The notes beneath the pieces were generated by a model. The model saw only the letters and a program-made list of their open reading frames with translations, was not told where the DNA came from and did no database searches. Shown here one piece after another: positions 17,723 to 27,002 of a DNA stretch of 64,000 nt. The first letter of the stretch is position 1; each line of letters opens with the position of its first letter. Source of the stretch: Chryseolinea soli (lineage in GTDB: Bacteria > Bacteroidota > Bacteroidia > Cytophagales > Cyclobacteriaceae); the NCBI RefSeq assembly GCF_003589925.1, contig NZ_CP032382.1:2542001-2606000 (forward strand), in the 5' to 3' direction. The translations under genes were made by a program, and so were the position numbers.

Positions 17723-18690
17723 TACAATTTTCTTCTGACGTAGAAGCGGCCGACGCCCTGGCCGCAGCCTATAAAAAACTCAAAGCAGAAATTTCCACCG
17801 TCGTCATTGGCCAGGATGAGGTCGTGCGGCAAGTGCTGACCGGCATTTTTTGTCAGGGGCATTCGTTGCTTGTCGGTGTGCCCGGGTTGGCGAAAACCTT
17901 GCTGGTGCAGACCATCGCGTTGGCGCTCGACCTGGAATTCAAGCGCATCCAATTCACGCCCGACCTCATGCCCTCCGACATCATTGGCGCGGAGACCATG
18001 GACCGCGAGCGCAATTTTAAATTTGTGAGAGGCCCTGTGTTTGCCAACATCGTGCTGGCCGACGAGATCAACCGCACGCCACCCAAAACACAAGCCGCCC
18101 TGCTGGAGTCGATGCAGGAGTATTCCGTGACCATTGCCGGCACGCGCTACGACTTGCCCCGCCCGTTCTTTGTGTTGGCCACGCAAAACCCCATCGAACA
18201 GGAAGGAACGTATCCGCTACCCGAAGCGCAGCTGGACCGTTTCATGTTCAATATCAAGCTCACCTATCCCTCGTTCAAAGACGAAGTGGAGGTAGTGAAA
18301 GCCACCACCTCAGACGAACCGAAGAAGATCAGCAAAGTGCTTTCTGGCGAAGAGATCGCCTATTTCCAGCACCTCATCCGTCGCGTGCCCGTGGCTGATA
18401 ATGTGATTGAATATGCCGTGGGCCTGGCCAACAAAACCCGCGCGGGTGTGACCGGCGGCTCGGCCATCGCCAACGACTACCTGGAGTGGGGCGCCGGACC
18501 CCGTGCTTCTCAATACCTGGTGTTGGGCTCGAAATGCAACGCCATCCTTAACGGCAAATACTCACCCGACATCGAAGACGTCCGGGCCATCGCCAAACCC
18601 GTGCTGCGCCATCGCATCGTCCGCAATTTCAAGGCGGAGGCGGAAGGCATCAGCGTGGACGACCTCATCGAAAGATTGATGAACGCTTAA
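17719..18690 (+). CDS. moxR: MoxR-family AAA+ ATPase
   Basis: A 323-residue AAA+ protein of the MoxR family: Walker A GVPGLAKT, Walker B VLADEINRTPPKTQAALLESM, sensor region ATQNPIEQEGTYPLPEAQ and a C-terminal helical lid. MoxR ATPases act as chaperones for metal insertion or assembly of VWA-domain proteins, often with DUF58 and BatA-like partners, which are not in this window. ATG 17719 overlaps the surA stop (ATGA), so it is coupled to the folding-factor genes; an upstream in-frame ATG at 17695 would intrude into surA. Confidence 0.9.
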   Translation: MIQFSSDVEAADALAAAYKKLKAEISTVVIGQDEVVRQVLTGIFCQGHSLLVGVPGLAKTLLVQTIALALDLEFKRIQFTPDLMPSDIIGAETMDRERNFKFVRGPVFANIVLADEINRTPPKTQAALLESMQEYSVTIAGTRYDLPRPFFVLATQNPIEQEGTYPLPEAQLDRFMFNIKLTYPSFKDEVEVVKATTSDEPKKISKVLSGEEIAYFQHLIRRVPVADNVIEYAVGLANKTRAGVTGGSAIANDYLEWGAGPRASQYLVLGSKCNAILNGKYSPDIEDVRAIAKPVLRHRIVRNFKAEAEGISVDDLIERLMNA

Positions 18691-18701
18691 ACTCGGGAAG
18701 T

Positions 18702-20123
18702 TCAATCGCGGTAATTCAGCGCCGGCTGACGATCGCCGATCAAGGCTTCGTATTTAAAATTTTCGCCCCTTCTTTTTCTTAGCTCTTTCCAGGATTCTTC
18801 AATCACCTGAGGAGAATCAAATAAGTCCATGGCCGTAAAGGCAAGGGCCTTCGCGGCTACCATCATGCCTTTGAAACCAATGCTGGTGCCGCCGGCAGCA
18901 ACGGCCTGCCAACTGTGGGCGGCCGTGCCCGGAACCCAGGTGGCCGTGGATAGACCAACCGTTGGAACCACCCAACTCACATCGCCCACGTCGGTGGAGG
19001 CGGGGCCTTCCACAATTTTAAAGGGTTCAATTTCGTTGGAACTCTCCAGTTTCGGGATCGTGCCGGTGAACGTTTGCTGGATCTTGGTGCCGAATTCTTT
19101 TTCTTCTGGCGTATAGGTGTAGCCGCCGGTGGCATGCAGGTTTTTGTCCATGATGTGCGCCAGCGTCTCGTTGGGCAGCATGTTGTATACCCCACCCGTT
19201 ACTTCCACTTCCATGCGCGTTTCGGTGCCGAGCGCAGCGCCCTGTGCGGCTTTCACAATACGCTCCCAGATCGCTTTTACGTCGTCGCGTTTGGGATGGC
19301 GTACGTAATAATATACTTCGGCATACGCGGGTACGACATTGGGCGCTTCGCCACCGCGGGTGATCACGTAGTGAATGCGGGTTTCCTGGGGCACGTGTTC
19401 GCGCATCATGTTCACCATAACGTCCATGGCTTCCACGGCGTCCAGCGACGAGCGGCCGCGCTCGGGAGAGGCTGCGGCGTGCGAGGCGGTGCCATAGAAT
19501 CTGAACTTGCCGTTTTTGTTGGCCAACGAGCCGCCGGTAGCTGCCGTATTGCCATCGCCGGGGTGCCAATGGAGCACGACGTCAACATCGTTGAAGAGGC
19601 CTTCTCTGACCATGTATACTTTGCCGGAGCCGCCTTCCTCGGCGGGCGTGCCATAGAATCGCAGGGTGCCTGGTTTTTTGTTGGCGATCAGCCAGTTCTT
19701 TACTTCAATGGCGGCCGCCGCCGAAGCCGTGCCAAACAAATGATGGCCGCAGGCATGACCGGAGGTTTTTCCGTCGATGGTTTTTTTCTCGGGAACAGCG
19801 TCTTGCGAAATGCCGGGCAAGGCATCGTATTCTCCCAGGATGGCGATCACCGGCTTGCCGGAACCGTAAGAAGCGACGAAGGCCGTGGGGATGCCCGCGA
19901 TGCCGGTTTCCACTTTGAAGCCTGCTTGTTTAAGGGTTTCCTGGAGCAGCGCCGAACTTTTAACTTCTTTGTAGCCCACCTCGGCAAAGTCCCAGATCTG
20001 TTTGGCCACGCCGGAGTAGGTTTGATATTTAGAATCGATGACTTTGGCGACTTCCATTTTGGTTTTCTGCGCCACGGCGACGAGCGACGCGCATAGCCAT
20101 GCGGTGGTGAGGATTTTCTTCAT
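18702..20123 (-). CDS. secreted M20-family amidohydrolase (AbgB-like)
   Basis: A 473-residue zinc metallohydrolase of the M20 family, closest in pattern to aminobenzoyl-glutamate hydrolase subunit B. Signal peptide MKKILTTAWLCASLVAVAQ indicates export. Metal-site motifs are visible: GEYDALPGISQDA, SGHACGHHLFG and the catalytic acid in TPAEEGGSGK. A dimerisation lid is inserted in the middle (SHAAASPERGRSSLDA). It could cleave acyl-amino acids or folate breakdown products outside the cytoplasm; the exact substrate is not evident. It converges with moxR with 11 bp between the stops. Confidence 0.87.
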   Translation of the reverse strand: MKKILTTAWLCASLVAVAQKTKMEVAKVIDSKYQTYSGVAKQIWDFAEVGYKEVKSSALLQETLKQAGFKVETGIAGIPTAFVASYGSGKPVIAILGEYDALPGISQDAVPEKKTIDGKTSGHACGHHLFGTASAAAAIEVKNWLIANKKPGTLRFYGTPAEEGGSGKVYMVREGLFNDVDVVLHWHPGDGNTAATGGSLANKNGKFRFYGTASHAAASPERGRSSLDAVEAMDVMVNMMREHVPQETRIHYVITRGGEAPNVVPAYAEVYYYVRHPKRDDVKAIWERIVKAAQGAALGTETRMEVEVTGGVYNMLPNETLAHIMDKNLHATGGYTYTPEEKEFGTKIQQTFTGTIPKLESSNEIEPFKIVEGPASTDVGDVSWVVPTVGLSTATWVPGTAAHSWQAVAAGGTSIGFKGMMVAAKALAFTAMDLFDSPQVIEESWKELRKRRGENFKYEALIGDRQPALNYRD

Positions 20124-20288
20124 AGGTCGGTTAATGGTTTAGGGAAAATAAGGAAAGCCCTTCGCAAAATCCAACCTTTTCCAACAACGGCGAACAAATT
20201 GCACAGCAACGGATTGTGACGACGACAACGCCACGCCCTGGTCACCACGGACGGCGCGGGCGCTGATCGAATGGTTTGGGATGGACGC

Positions 20289-22820
20289 TTATTCGAATCC
20301 TTTGGCCTTCATCTTCCGGAACTCGCGCACGCGGCGTGTCATGGCTATGCCAAAGCCACCCATCAGCACCAGGGTGCCGAGCCAGAGCAGGTTGATGTAG
20401 GGCTTCTCCAGGGCCTTGATCACCACCCAATCTTTTTGGCGCGTGTTGATGCCCAGCGCAAATTCGTTGGTTTCGGGGTGAATGTTCAACAAGGTGATGC
20501 GGAGACCCAGCTCGGCCACCTCGTCGGGGATACGGCCTGCCATTTTATCTTTGATGAGGAAAATGGGTTCGGCATAGTAGTCACCTTTTTCGCCTTGAAT
20601 GTGGATCTTGGCTTTCACGGCCACGTCTTCCGGATTGAGGCGCACACCGTTCACCTCAAAAACGCGATCGATCGATTCCAGCACGCAGACATAGTCGTTG
20701 GCATAGAATTGTTGGTTGATCTTCACGTTCATTTCCTCCAGCTTGCTCCACTCGTCTCCCTCCGATGGTTTCATCACGGACGATACGTGTGTGTAGAGAT
20801 CGGCCGAGACCGTTCTGTAAATATCAGGCGACACCAAAAGGCCTCCCATTTCCGGGTTTATCTGTGCACGCGGATACAGCGTATAGGCACGACCGTTTTT
20901 CCGGAGTTGAATTTCATAGAACGTGTTTTCTCCGTGAATGTCGATCGTGTCGTTCGCTTTGAAAGTTGTTCCGTTGACCGTGAAATCGCGTTTGGCCACC
21001 ACCAGATCTCTGTCGCCGGTGGGCTGCACGTCGCTTTTGCGTATATAGCCACCGTGGTGTCTTGGTTCCAGGCGTTCGCCCAGGAATTCGATGTCGTAGC
21101 CCCACATGGTGCGGGGTTCGTTTATGAAGAGGAGGAGATTGTCGCGGTTGAAATCTTCGCTGAACTCATTCGAGATGCGCATGCCCGTGTTGTTCAGCGA
21201 AACGATCTTTGAATAGCCGGCAGAGAACATAATGCCCAACAACATCATCCCAACGCCGATGTGGGCCACTGCACCACCCGAAAGCCCGGGGCTGGTCTTC
21301 AACAAGGAAATGAGAATTTTTATATTCGACACGACGGTGAAAACGCCGGCCAGGGTGAGGATCACATATGTGTAGGTGTAGACTTGCCCGATCGTCACGA
21401 TCAGCGCAAAAACAATGAGCGTGAGCAGCACGGGAAGGGTCAGCTCTTTTTTGAGTTGATCCTTGTCGATCTTCTTCCACCAGAAAAATTGTCCAACACC
21501 GGAAAGCAACCCGACCACTACAGCAAACCACAGTTGGAACCGCGAGTAGAACGTGATTTGATCGCCGGGGATGGCAAGATTTGAAGTGATGCCAATGCCG
21601 TGGAGGATCTTGTTCCAAACGGGAATGGACGTGGGCAACAACACCTGGAAGCCCATGAGGCACAAGGTTACGGCGCCGATGAAGATCCAGAACTCACGTG
21701 AATACGTTGAAGCTTCTTTTTCGGAAGAAGGAATTTCACGCCAACGGAATATGGCCAACGCTACGGCGGCAATCAGAAAGAAGAAAAGGTAGATGAGCAA
21801 CTGACCCGAAAGTCCCAGGTCGGTAAAAGAATGTACAGAAGCATCGCCGAGCACGCCGCTGCGGGTGAGGAACGTGGCGTAAAGGACGAGTATGAAGGTA
21901 GTGATCACCAGGATGATGGACGCCTTCAAGGCGGTCTCGCTGTTTTTGTAAGTGATCATGGTGTGTATTGATGCGACCAGGACCAACCAGGGGACGTATA
22001 TCGCATTCTCCACGGGATCCCAATTCCAATAGCCACCAAAGTTCAAGGTTTCATAGGCCCAATAACCACCCATGAGAATCCCCAACCCCAACACGGCGCC
22101 ACTGAACAACGCCCACGGCAGCGCGGGACGGATCCAGTCCTGGTATTTTTTCATCCAAAGCCCCGCGATGCAAAAAGAGAACGGCACCAGCGTGGTGGCG
22201 AAGCCCAGGAAAAGCGTGGGCGGGTGAATGACCATCCAATAATTTTGCAGCAGCGGATTGAGACCGTTGCCGTCCTTTGGCACAAACTCAGGTTGGGCCA
22301 TGAATATGGGGGCCTCGTGCATCGCGTCGCGCAGCAAAATGAAAGGTGAGCTTCCGATCTTGGATCCAAGCCCCGGAATGACCACACCGAGGATCATCGA
22401 GGCCAGGAACGCCTGCACCAGGGCAAACACCGTCATGACGGGCGCTTCCCAGAATTTATTGGTGTGGACCAGGACGAGCCCCAGCATTGCTTGCCAGAAC
22501 AACCACAGCATGAAGCTTCCTTCCTGCCCATTCCAAAAGGTGGAGATGAGGTAATAGACGGGCAGCTTGCGATCGGAGTAGTTATAGGCGTAGTGATATT
22601 CGAAGTAGTGATTGGCGATGATGACAAACAGCGTAATGCAGATGCCCACCACGGCCGCGGCATGCGCATAGAAACCGGTTCGCCCATTGTGCAGCCAGAA
22701 GGTCTTTTTCTCCAGGTCGTTGACGGTGGTGGCCTTGAAATAGGCAAAGGCCGTGACAAGCGAGGTGATGAAAGAGGTGATAACAAAAAGGTGACCCAGG
22801 TCACCGATCAGGTAATGCAT
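20289..22820 (-). CDS. ccmF: cytochrome c biogenesis heme lyase CcmF (CcsA family)
   Basis: An 843-residue polytopic protein with about 15 membrane segments, the heme-handling WWD-type motif in the variant FGGYWNWDPVENAIYVPW and flanking His residues, and a large periplasmic domain near the C-terminus (~600-790) before a last membrane helix. It transfers heme to apocytochrome c in system I. It is the last gene of the operon ccmB-ccmC-ccmD-ccmE-ccmF, 96 bp after ccmE. Length is greater than the ~650 residues of E. coli CcmF, mostly in the C-terminal periplasmic part. Confidence 0.9.
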   Translation of the reverse strand: MHYLIGDLGHLFVITSFITSLVTAFAYFKATTVNDLEKKTFWLHNGRTGFYAHAAAVVGICITLFVIIANHYFEYHYAYNYSDRKLPVYYLISTFWNGQEGSFMLWLFWQAMLGLVLVHTNKFWEAPVMTVFALVQAFLASMILGVVIPGLGSKIGSSPFILLRDAMHEAPIFMAQPEFVPKDGNGLNPLLQNYWMVIHPPTLFLGFATTLVPFSFCIAGLWMKKYQDWIRPALPWALFSGAVLGLGILMGGYWAYETLNFGGYWNWDPVENAIYVPWLVLVASIHTMITYKNSETALKASIILVITTFILVLYATFLTRSGVLGDASVHSFTDLGLSGQLLIYLFFFLIAAVALAIFRWREIPSSEKEASTYSREFWIFIGAVTLCLMGFQVLLPTSIPVWNKILHGIGITSNLAIPGDQITFYSRFQLWFAVVVGLLSGVGQFFWWKKIDKDQLKKELTLPVLLTLIVFALIVTIGQVYTYTYVILTLAGVFTVVSNIKILISLLKTSPGLSGGAVAHIGVGMMLLGIMFSAGYSKIVSLNNTGMRISNEFSEDFNRDNLLLFINEPRTMWGYDIEFLGERLEPRHHGGYIRKSDVQPTGDRDLVVAKRDFTVNGTTFKANDTIDIHGENTFYEIQLRKNGRAYTLYPRAQINPEMGGLLVSPDIYRTVSADLYTHVSSVMKPSEGDEWSKLEEMNVKINQQFYANDYVCVLESIDRVFEVNGVRLNPEDVAVKAKIHIQGEKGDYYAEPIFLIKDKMAGRIPDEVAELGLRITLLNIHPETNEFALGINTRQKDWVVIKALEKPYINLLWLGTLVLMGGFGIAMTRRVREFRKMKAKGFE

Positions 22821-22916
22821 GCTGGCTGATTTAGTGGACGATCCGCAGGGCGCGAAATGAAAGGTGTGGGTGTGATACTATAGAAGCCGGCGCTGGCTGA
22901 CGGCATTTGGAGCAGA

Positions 22917-23321
22917 TCAAACATTGATCTTTTGCTCCTGGTATTTGGAAGGACATTTGAGGAGGATCTTGCTGGCGTTGAAATCCGCGCCATGATAGCT
23001 TCCGATGACCACCACTTTTTCGGAACGCAGAAAATCGGCGGGCATGGGTTGGTTATAGTTCACGCGCTGTTCCTTACCGGTGTCGTCGACCATCACAAAG
23101 GAAAAGGACACCCGGTCGGCTCCTTCGGTGATGCCGATCACGTGGCCTTCGTCATCTTTCTTGAGTTCGCCCACCACGTGGATCTCCTTTTTGTTGCCGG
23201 ACGTGGACAGGCTGAGCGCCTCGTCAAAACCGACATAGGTGCTGGCGTCGTTGGAGGTGGAAACGATGATGCCGATTGCGACGGCAATGACCACCAGGAT
23301 AAGAATGTGTGATTTTTTCAT
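22917..23321 (-). CDS. ccmE: heme chaperone CcmE, Cys-type (CxxxY)
   Basis: A 134-residue periplasmic heme chaperone with one N-terminal anchor (HILILVVIAVAIGIIV) and an OB-fold domain. In classical CcmE the covalent heme ligand is the His of HxxxY; here the equivalent C-terminal segment reads LLKCPSKYQEQ, so the ligand position is Cys (CxxxY). This variant is known from some archaea and sulfate reducers with a streamlined Ccm system, and is consistent with this operon. It lies between the CcmD-like gene and ccmF. Confidence 0.88.
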   Translation of the reverse strand: MKKSHILILVVIAVAIGIIVSTSNDASTYVGFDEALSLSTSGNKKEIHVVGELKKDDEGHVIGITEGADRVSFSFVMVDDTGKEQRVNYNQPMPADFLRSEKVVVIGSYHGADFNASKILLKCPSKYQEQKINV

Positions 23322-23407
23322 AAAGCGCTTCCCTTCAAAGTCGAGGCAAAATTAGCCACAAACGACTAGAAATTCAGGTAATTTTTTACCTGAAATACGG
23401 TGGCTGC

Positions 23408-23644
23408 CTATTTGGTTGAGTGTTTTTTTTCGGCTAGAAGATCTTCCAGCTTTTTCACTTTGCGGTCCATCAAAAAGAGGTAGGTGATAAGGCCCGCCAG
23501 CACGATGAGGATGATGGCGACCACCACATAGATCTTGCCCTCGGAGCGGAGGCCGTCGGCCATGGGCACGTCGGATTGCGCGTTTGCGGAAAGGCTAAGG
23601 GCCATCAAAATGAGGCCCAGGAGGCTGCTAATGAGTTTTTTCAT
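23408..23644 (-). CDS. ccmD: CcmD-like small membrane protein
   Basis: A 78-residue protein with a possible signal peptide (MKKLISSLLGLILMALSLSANA), a short periplasmic stretch and one membrane helix (IYVVVAIILIVLAGLITYLFL) followed by a basic tail (DRKVKKLEDLLAEKKHS). That architecture and its place between ccmC and ccmE fit the CcmD family seen in Bacteroidota, which helps release holo-CcmE. Its start overlaps the end of ccmC by 17 bp. Sequence conservation in CcmD is low, so the call rests largely on context. Confidence 0.75.
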   Translation of the reverse strand: MKKLISSLLGLILMALSLSANAQSDVPMADGLRSEGKIYVVVAIILIVLAGLITYLFLMDRKVKKLEDLLAEKKHSTK

Positions 23645-24305
23645 CTTCTAAGTCGTGAATTTTATCTTCAATGGCCCGCATTCTCACCCGCAGGGAGGTT
23701 ACCCAGACGCCAACCAGGATCCAGCCGATCACCGCGGGATAAAAGACCATGCGCATGCGGTTGTCGAGGTCATACATATTGAAACCCGGGTTGCCGCCGC
23801 TGCCGGGGTGGAGCGAACTGGTGAGGCGGGGGATGATGAATATGAGCGGGATCATTGCCGCAAAGGCGAAAATGTTATAGACGGCGCTGAGACGGGCTTT
23901 TTGTTCTTCATTTTCCACGGAGCCGCGCAGGATGAAATAGGCCAGATAGACCAGGAGCGCAATGGCGGCACCGTTTTGTTTTGGGTCGCCGTGCCAGAAG
24001 GAGCCCCAGGCATAGTTAGCCCACAACATGCCGGTGAGCATACCCAAAATGCCAAAAACCAGGCCTACGTTGGCGAATTCTACGGCTTTGCGATCCGTTG
24101 CCACCGCGGGATTGAGCAAGTACAGAACAGAATAGACCACGGAAACGAGAAAAAGGGCCACCATCCCAAACCACATGGGCACATGGAAATAGAGGGCCCG
24201 GATGGTCTCGTTCAGGATGTTGAGCCGTGGAACATCCATGAGCAGGCCGCCGATGTGAACGTAGAAAAGTAAAGCGACAGCAAGAATTTTTAGCCAGTTC
24301 TTCAT
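23628..24305 (-). CDS. ccmC: cytochrome c biogenesis protein CcmC (CcsA family)
   Basis: A 225-residue membrane protein with six membrane segments and a tryptophan-rich heme motif, here YAWGSFWHGDPKQNGA, resembling the CcsA-type form more than the enterobacterial one. CcmC loads heme onto CcmE. The ATG at 24305 (MKNWLKILAVALLFY) is preferred; an upstream ATG at 24329 adds eight residues. Overlaps the downstream ccmD-like gene by 17 bp and follows ccmB after about 61 bp. Confidence 0.9.
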   Translation of the reverse strand: MKNWLKILAVALLFYVHIGGLLMDVPRLNILNETIRALYFHVPMWFGMVALFLVSVVYSVLYLLNPAVATDRKAVEFANVGLVFGILGMLTGMLWANYAWGSFWHGDPKQNGAAIALLVYLAYFILRGSVENEEQKARLSAVYNIFAFAAMIPLIFIIPRLTSSLHPGSGGNPGFNMYDLDNRMRMVFYPAVIGWILVGVWVTSLRVRMRAIEDKIHDLEDEKTH

Positions 24306-24366
24306 GGAGGAGACAAACAAGGGGTGCAAACGGATTTTTCGAAAAATGAGTTGCCCGCTTCTTTTT

Positions 24367-25023
24367 TTAACTGCGCCAAATATACGGGAAGAGCATGTAC
24401 GACAGGCCCGTGAGGATGCAATTTATTGCCAACAGGTTTAGCAATTCGTCCACGCTGACGGAGCGGTCCAGGCCGTCGAGTACGTTTTTGGTGATCTTGA
24501 TGGCCATGAGGAGCAGCGCCAGGATCACGGGGAAGCTGAGCACGGCCATCAGGATGTTGCTGTTATTGGCCTTGGATGCAATGCCGGAAATGAGGCTCAG
24601 CGCTGCCGAAAATCCGAACGAAGTGAGCAAGAGCGTGAGCAGGAAAAGTCCCTGGTCCTGGATGGGGTTGCCGATGAAAAGGGAGAACAGCGCATAGCCG
24701 GCCAGCGACAAAAGCAGGCACAGCAACGTGTTGTACAGGATCTTGGAAAGAATGATGGCTTGCGGGCTGGCCACGGCATAATAATAAATGAACGAGCCTT
24801 TTTTCTCCCCGATAAAGCTCTTCGCCACGCTGTTGACCACCGAAAACAAAATGGCCAGCCAAAAGAGCGCCGACCACGTGGCTTCATTGATGGAATTCTG
24901 ACGCAGACTGAAGGTGAGGTAGCAAATGAAGATGAGACTGAACAGGTAGACGCCGATACCGGAGATCACCGCTTTGCGTCGAAGCTCCAGGGTGAGTTCC
25001 TTATGGATCAGGTGCAGGATCAT
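24367..25023 (-). CDS. ccmB: heme exporter membrane subunit CcmB
   Basis: A 218-residue protein with six membrane segments, matching CcmB, the permease part of the CcmAB ABC transporter that powers release of holo-CcmE. Typical features are the N-terminal LIHKELTLELRRK and FWLAILFSVVNSVAKSF segments. The ATPase gene ccmA, which often precedes ccmB, is not here; instead ccmB overlaps a Wzz-type gene by four bases (ATGA). CcmA must be encoded elsewhere or the complex works differently. Confidence 0.88.
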   Translation of the reverse strand: MILHLIHKELTLELRRKAVISGIGVYLFSLIFICYLTFSLRQNSINEATWSALFWLAILFSVVNSVAKSFIGEKKGSFIYYYAVASPQAIILSKILYNTLLCLLLSLAGYALFSLFIGNPIQDQGLFLLTLLLTSFGFSAALSLISGIASKANNSNILMAVLSFPVILALLLMAIKITKNVLDGLDRSVSVDELLNLLAINCILTGLSYMLFPYIWRS

Positions 25024-25874
25024 GCGGCGTGCCGGGCGGCTTCTTCCATGCGAAGGAGTTTGCGGACGGATTTGAAAACAAGGAATATAACCACCAGCAA
25101 AATTCCCATCGATGAGCCCGCGATCAAGGATAACGACAGCAGGGGCTTAACCGGTTTGTCAAATCTTGTAAAACCTTCCAGAAGTTGCACGCTGTTAACG
25201 AGTTCAAGATCATTTTGGTACTTGATCCTTTCGCGGGTCAGGTCAATGATCTTTGTGTTCACCACCGTGGGATCGAACATGACGCCGTTTTTTGAATTTT
25301 GGAAAAAGTCGCCGCTATAGATTTTGGCCTTCAGTCCTTCGAGGTCTTTTATTTCCTGATCGATCTTGGCAATGACGGTTTTCAAAAACTCCCGGTTCTG
25401 ATTGACCCTGATCTTTACATATTCGTTGTTCTCAAAATAACTGATCAGTCCCTTTTGAAGATCCGGCAGGATGTCCTGACTAAAAACATCAACGGTGATC
25501 ACGAAATACGTCCGGTCTATTTCTTTCGAGATCTCGCCTTCATTGGAATAGGGGCTCTCAATTTTAATGTATCCGAGGTTCAGGGCGGTTTGTTCGGTAA
25601 CGCCGAGCTGTGAGGCCAATGCCGTTCGGTTTCCTTCCCGGATATATTGATTCAGGTTGTCGACAAGTTTTTTGCTATACGACTCCGTCATGATCTTCGA
25701 ACTGACGATCATTTTGTTTTCGTAGACCTTCCGGGAAGAATAGTAGTATCCGAAACCGAGTGCAGTGCCTAAAACAAAGAATAAAAGGAGGAGCCAGAAA
25801 TTACTTCTTATCGCTCTGACGGCCTGGAGCACAAGGGCTATCAGGTCAATCTCGTCTTTCCGGGCGTCTGTCAT
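25020..25874 (-). CDS. Wzz-type polysaccharide chain-length regulator
   Basis: A 284-residue inner-membrane protein of the Wzz (PF02706) type: membrane helices at about residues 24-44 and 248-268 flank a periplasmic, largely helical domain (SKKLVDNLNQYIREGN ... REFLKTVIAKIDQEIKDLEGL). There is no kinase domain, so it resembles O-antigen Wzz rather than capsule Wzc. It probably sets the modal chain length of the polymer made by the divergent cluster starting at 25967, although it is transcribed with ccmB, with which it overlaps by four bases. Confidence 0.82.
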   Translation of the reverse strand: MTDARKDEIDLIALVLQAVRAIRSNFWLLLLFFVLGTALGFGYYYSSRKVYENKMIVSSKIMTESYSKKLVDNLNQYIREGNRTALASQLGVTEQTALNLGYIKIESPYSNEGEISKEIDRTYFVITVDVFSQDILPDLQKGLISYFENNEYVKIRVNQNREFLKTVIAKIDQEIKDLEGLKAKIYSGDFFQNSKNGVMFDPTVVNTKIIDLTRERIKYQNDLELVNSVQLLEGFTRFDKPVKPLLSLSLIAGSSMGILLVVIFLVFKSVRKLLRMEEAARHAA

Positions 25875-25913
25875 TCGGTATTTTTTTAAAATCGGGCCGA
25901 AATTTAGAAAATA

Positions 25914-25943
25914 TTACAAATTCCCCCTAATCTGTTAATTTTG
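25914..25943 (+). promoter_or_regulatory. candidate promoter of the polysaccharide cluster
   Basis: TAATTTTG at 25936-25943 matches TAnnTTTG exactly; a weak -33 element TTA lies 19 bp upstream (25914-25916). The start of transcription would be near 25950, about 17 bp before the first cluster gene. It sits in the 92-bp region shared with the divergent Wzz gene. Confidence 0.5.
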
Positions 25944-25966
25944 TCCCCTTAATTCAGCAGCCATTC

Positions 25967-26986
25967 ATGCATTCAAACTCAACGGTACTGGTCACCGGAG
26001 CAGCCGGCTTCATCGGGTTCCATCTCACACAAAAGCTCACCGCCCTGGGATTCAGGGTGGCAGGCCTGGATAACCTGAACGACTATTACGATGTTAACCT
26101 CAAAAAGTCGCGTCTGGACATTCTCAAGACCCTTCCCGGCTTCACGTTCCATCAGGTCGACTTAGTGGACTATGCGTCGCTCAACAGTCTTTTTACAGAA
26201 CAGCGTTTTGATTACGTCGTGAACCTTGCCGCACAGGCGGGGGTACGCTATTCGCTCACCAATCCGCACGCGTATCTGGAAAGCAACCTGCACGGGTTTC
26301 TGAACATCCTGGAAGTCTGCCGCCATCATAAGATCAAACATTTGGTCTATGCGTCGTCAAGCTCGGTGTATGGTGCAAATAAAAAGATGCCTTTTTCGGT
26401 GCACCACAATGTAGACCACCCGATATCGCTCTATGCGGCTTCGAAAAAATCGAATGAACTGATGGCGCACACCTACGCGGCGTTGTATAATCTGCCGACG
26501 ACGGGGTTGCGCTTCTTCACGGTATACGGCCCCTATGGCCGACCCGACATGGCCTTGTTTCTTTTCACAAAGGCCATCATCGAGGGCAAACCCATCGACG
26601 TCTTCAACAACGGAAAGATGAAGCGCGACTTCACCTACGTAGACGACATCGTGGAAAGCATCGCGCGCCTGGTGCCAAAGCCCGCGCGCCCCAACGCGCA
26701 GTGGAACGGCATGACGCCCGATCCCGCGACAAGTTTTGCGCCTTACCACATCTTCAATATCGGCAACAATCAACCGGTGGAACTCATGCGGTTCATCGAG
26801 GTGATCGAGGAGAAGCTGGGGAAGAAGGCCATCAAGAACATGATGCCGCTCCAGGAGGGCGACGTGCCCGAAACATATGCCGATGTGGAAGATCTGATGC
26901 GCGAGGTTGATTTCAAACCGGCCACGCCGATCGAAGAGGGTATTGGAAAATTCATTGCTTGGTATACATCCTATTATAAACACTAA
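25967..26986 (+). CDS. UDP-glucuronate 4-epimerase-like NAD-dependent epimerase
   Basis: A 339-residue extended SDR enzyme. NAD motif [11 protein letters not shown], catalytic Ser in ASSSSVYG, YxxxK in YAASKKSNE. The segments [17 protein letters not shown] and [22 protein letters not shown] are typical of the UDP-glucuronate 4-epimerase (LspL/Cap1J) group, giving UDP-galacturonate. First gene of the polysaccharide island, with a promoter about 25 bp upstream. It is followed after 16 bp by the nucleotide sugar dehydrogenase. Confidence 0.88.
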   Translation: MHSNSTVLVTGAAGFIGFHLTQKLTALGFRVAGLDNLNDYYDVNLKKSRLDILKTLPGFTFHQVDLVDYASLNSLFTEQRFDYVVNLAAQAGVRYSLTNPHAYLESNLHGFLNILEVCRHHKIKHLVYASSSSVYGANKKMPFSVHHNVDHPISLYAASKKSNELMAHTYAALYNLPTTGLRFFTVYGPYGRPDMALFLFTKAIIEGKPIDVFNNGKMKRDFTYVDDIVESIARLVPKPARPNAQWNGMTPDPATSFAPYHIFNIGNNQPVELMRFIEVIEEKLGKKAIKNMMPLQEGDVPETYADVEDLMREVDFKPATPIEEGIGKFIAWYTSYYKH

Positions 26987-27002
26987 ACAAAAACGTAGGC
27001 TC

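Noticed and set aside
20271..21212. 313-codon open frame on the plus strand opposite ccmF
   Set aside because: Complement of the ccmF periplasmic domain; composition (Val, His, Phe) is typical of antisense shadows.
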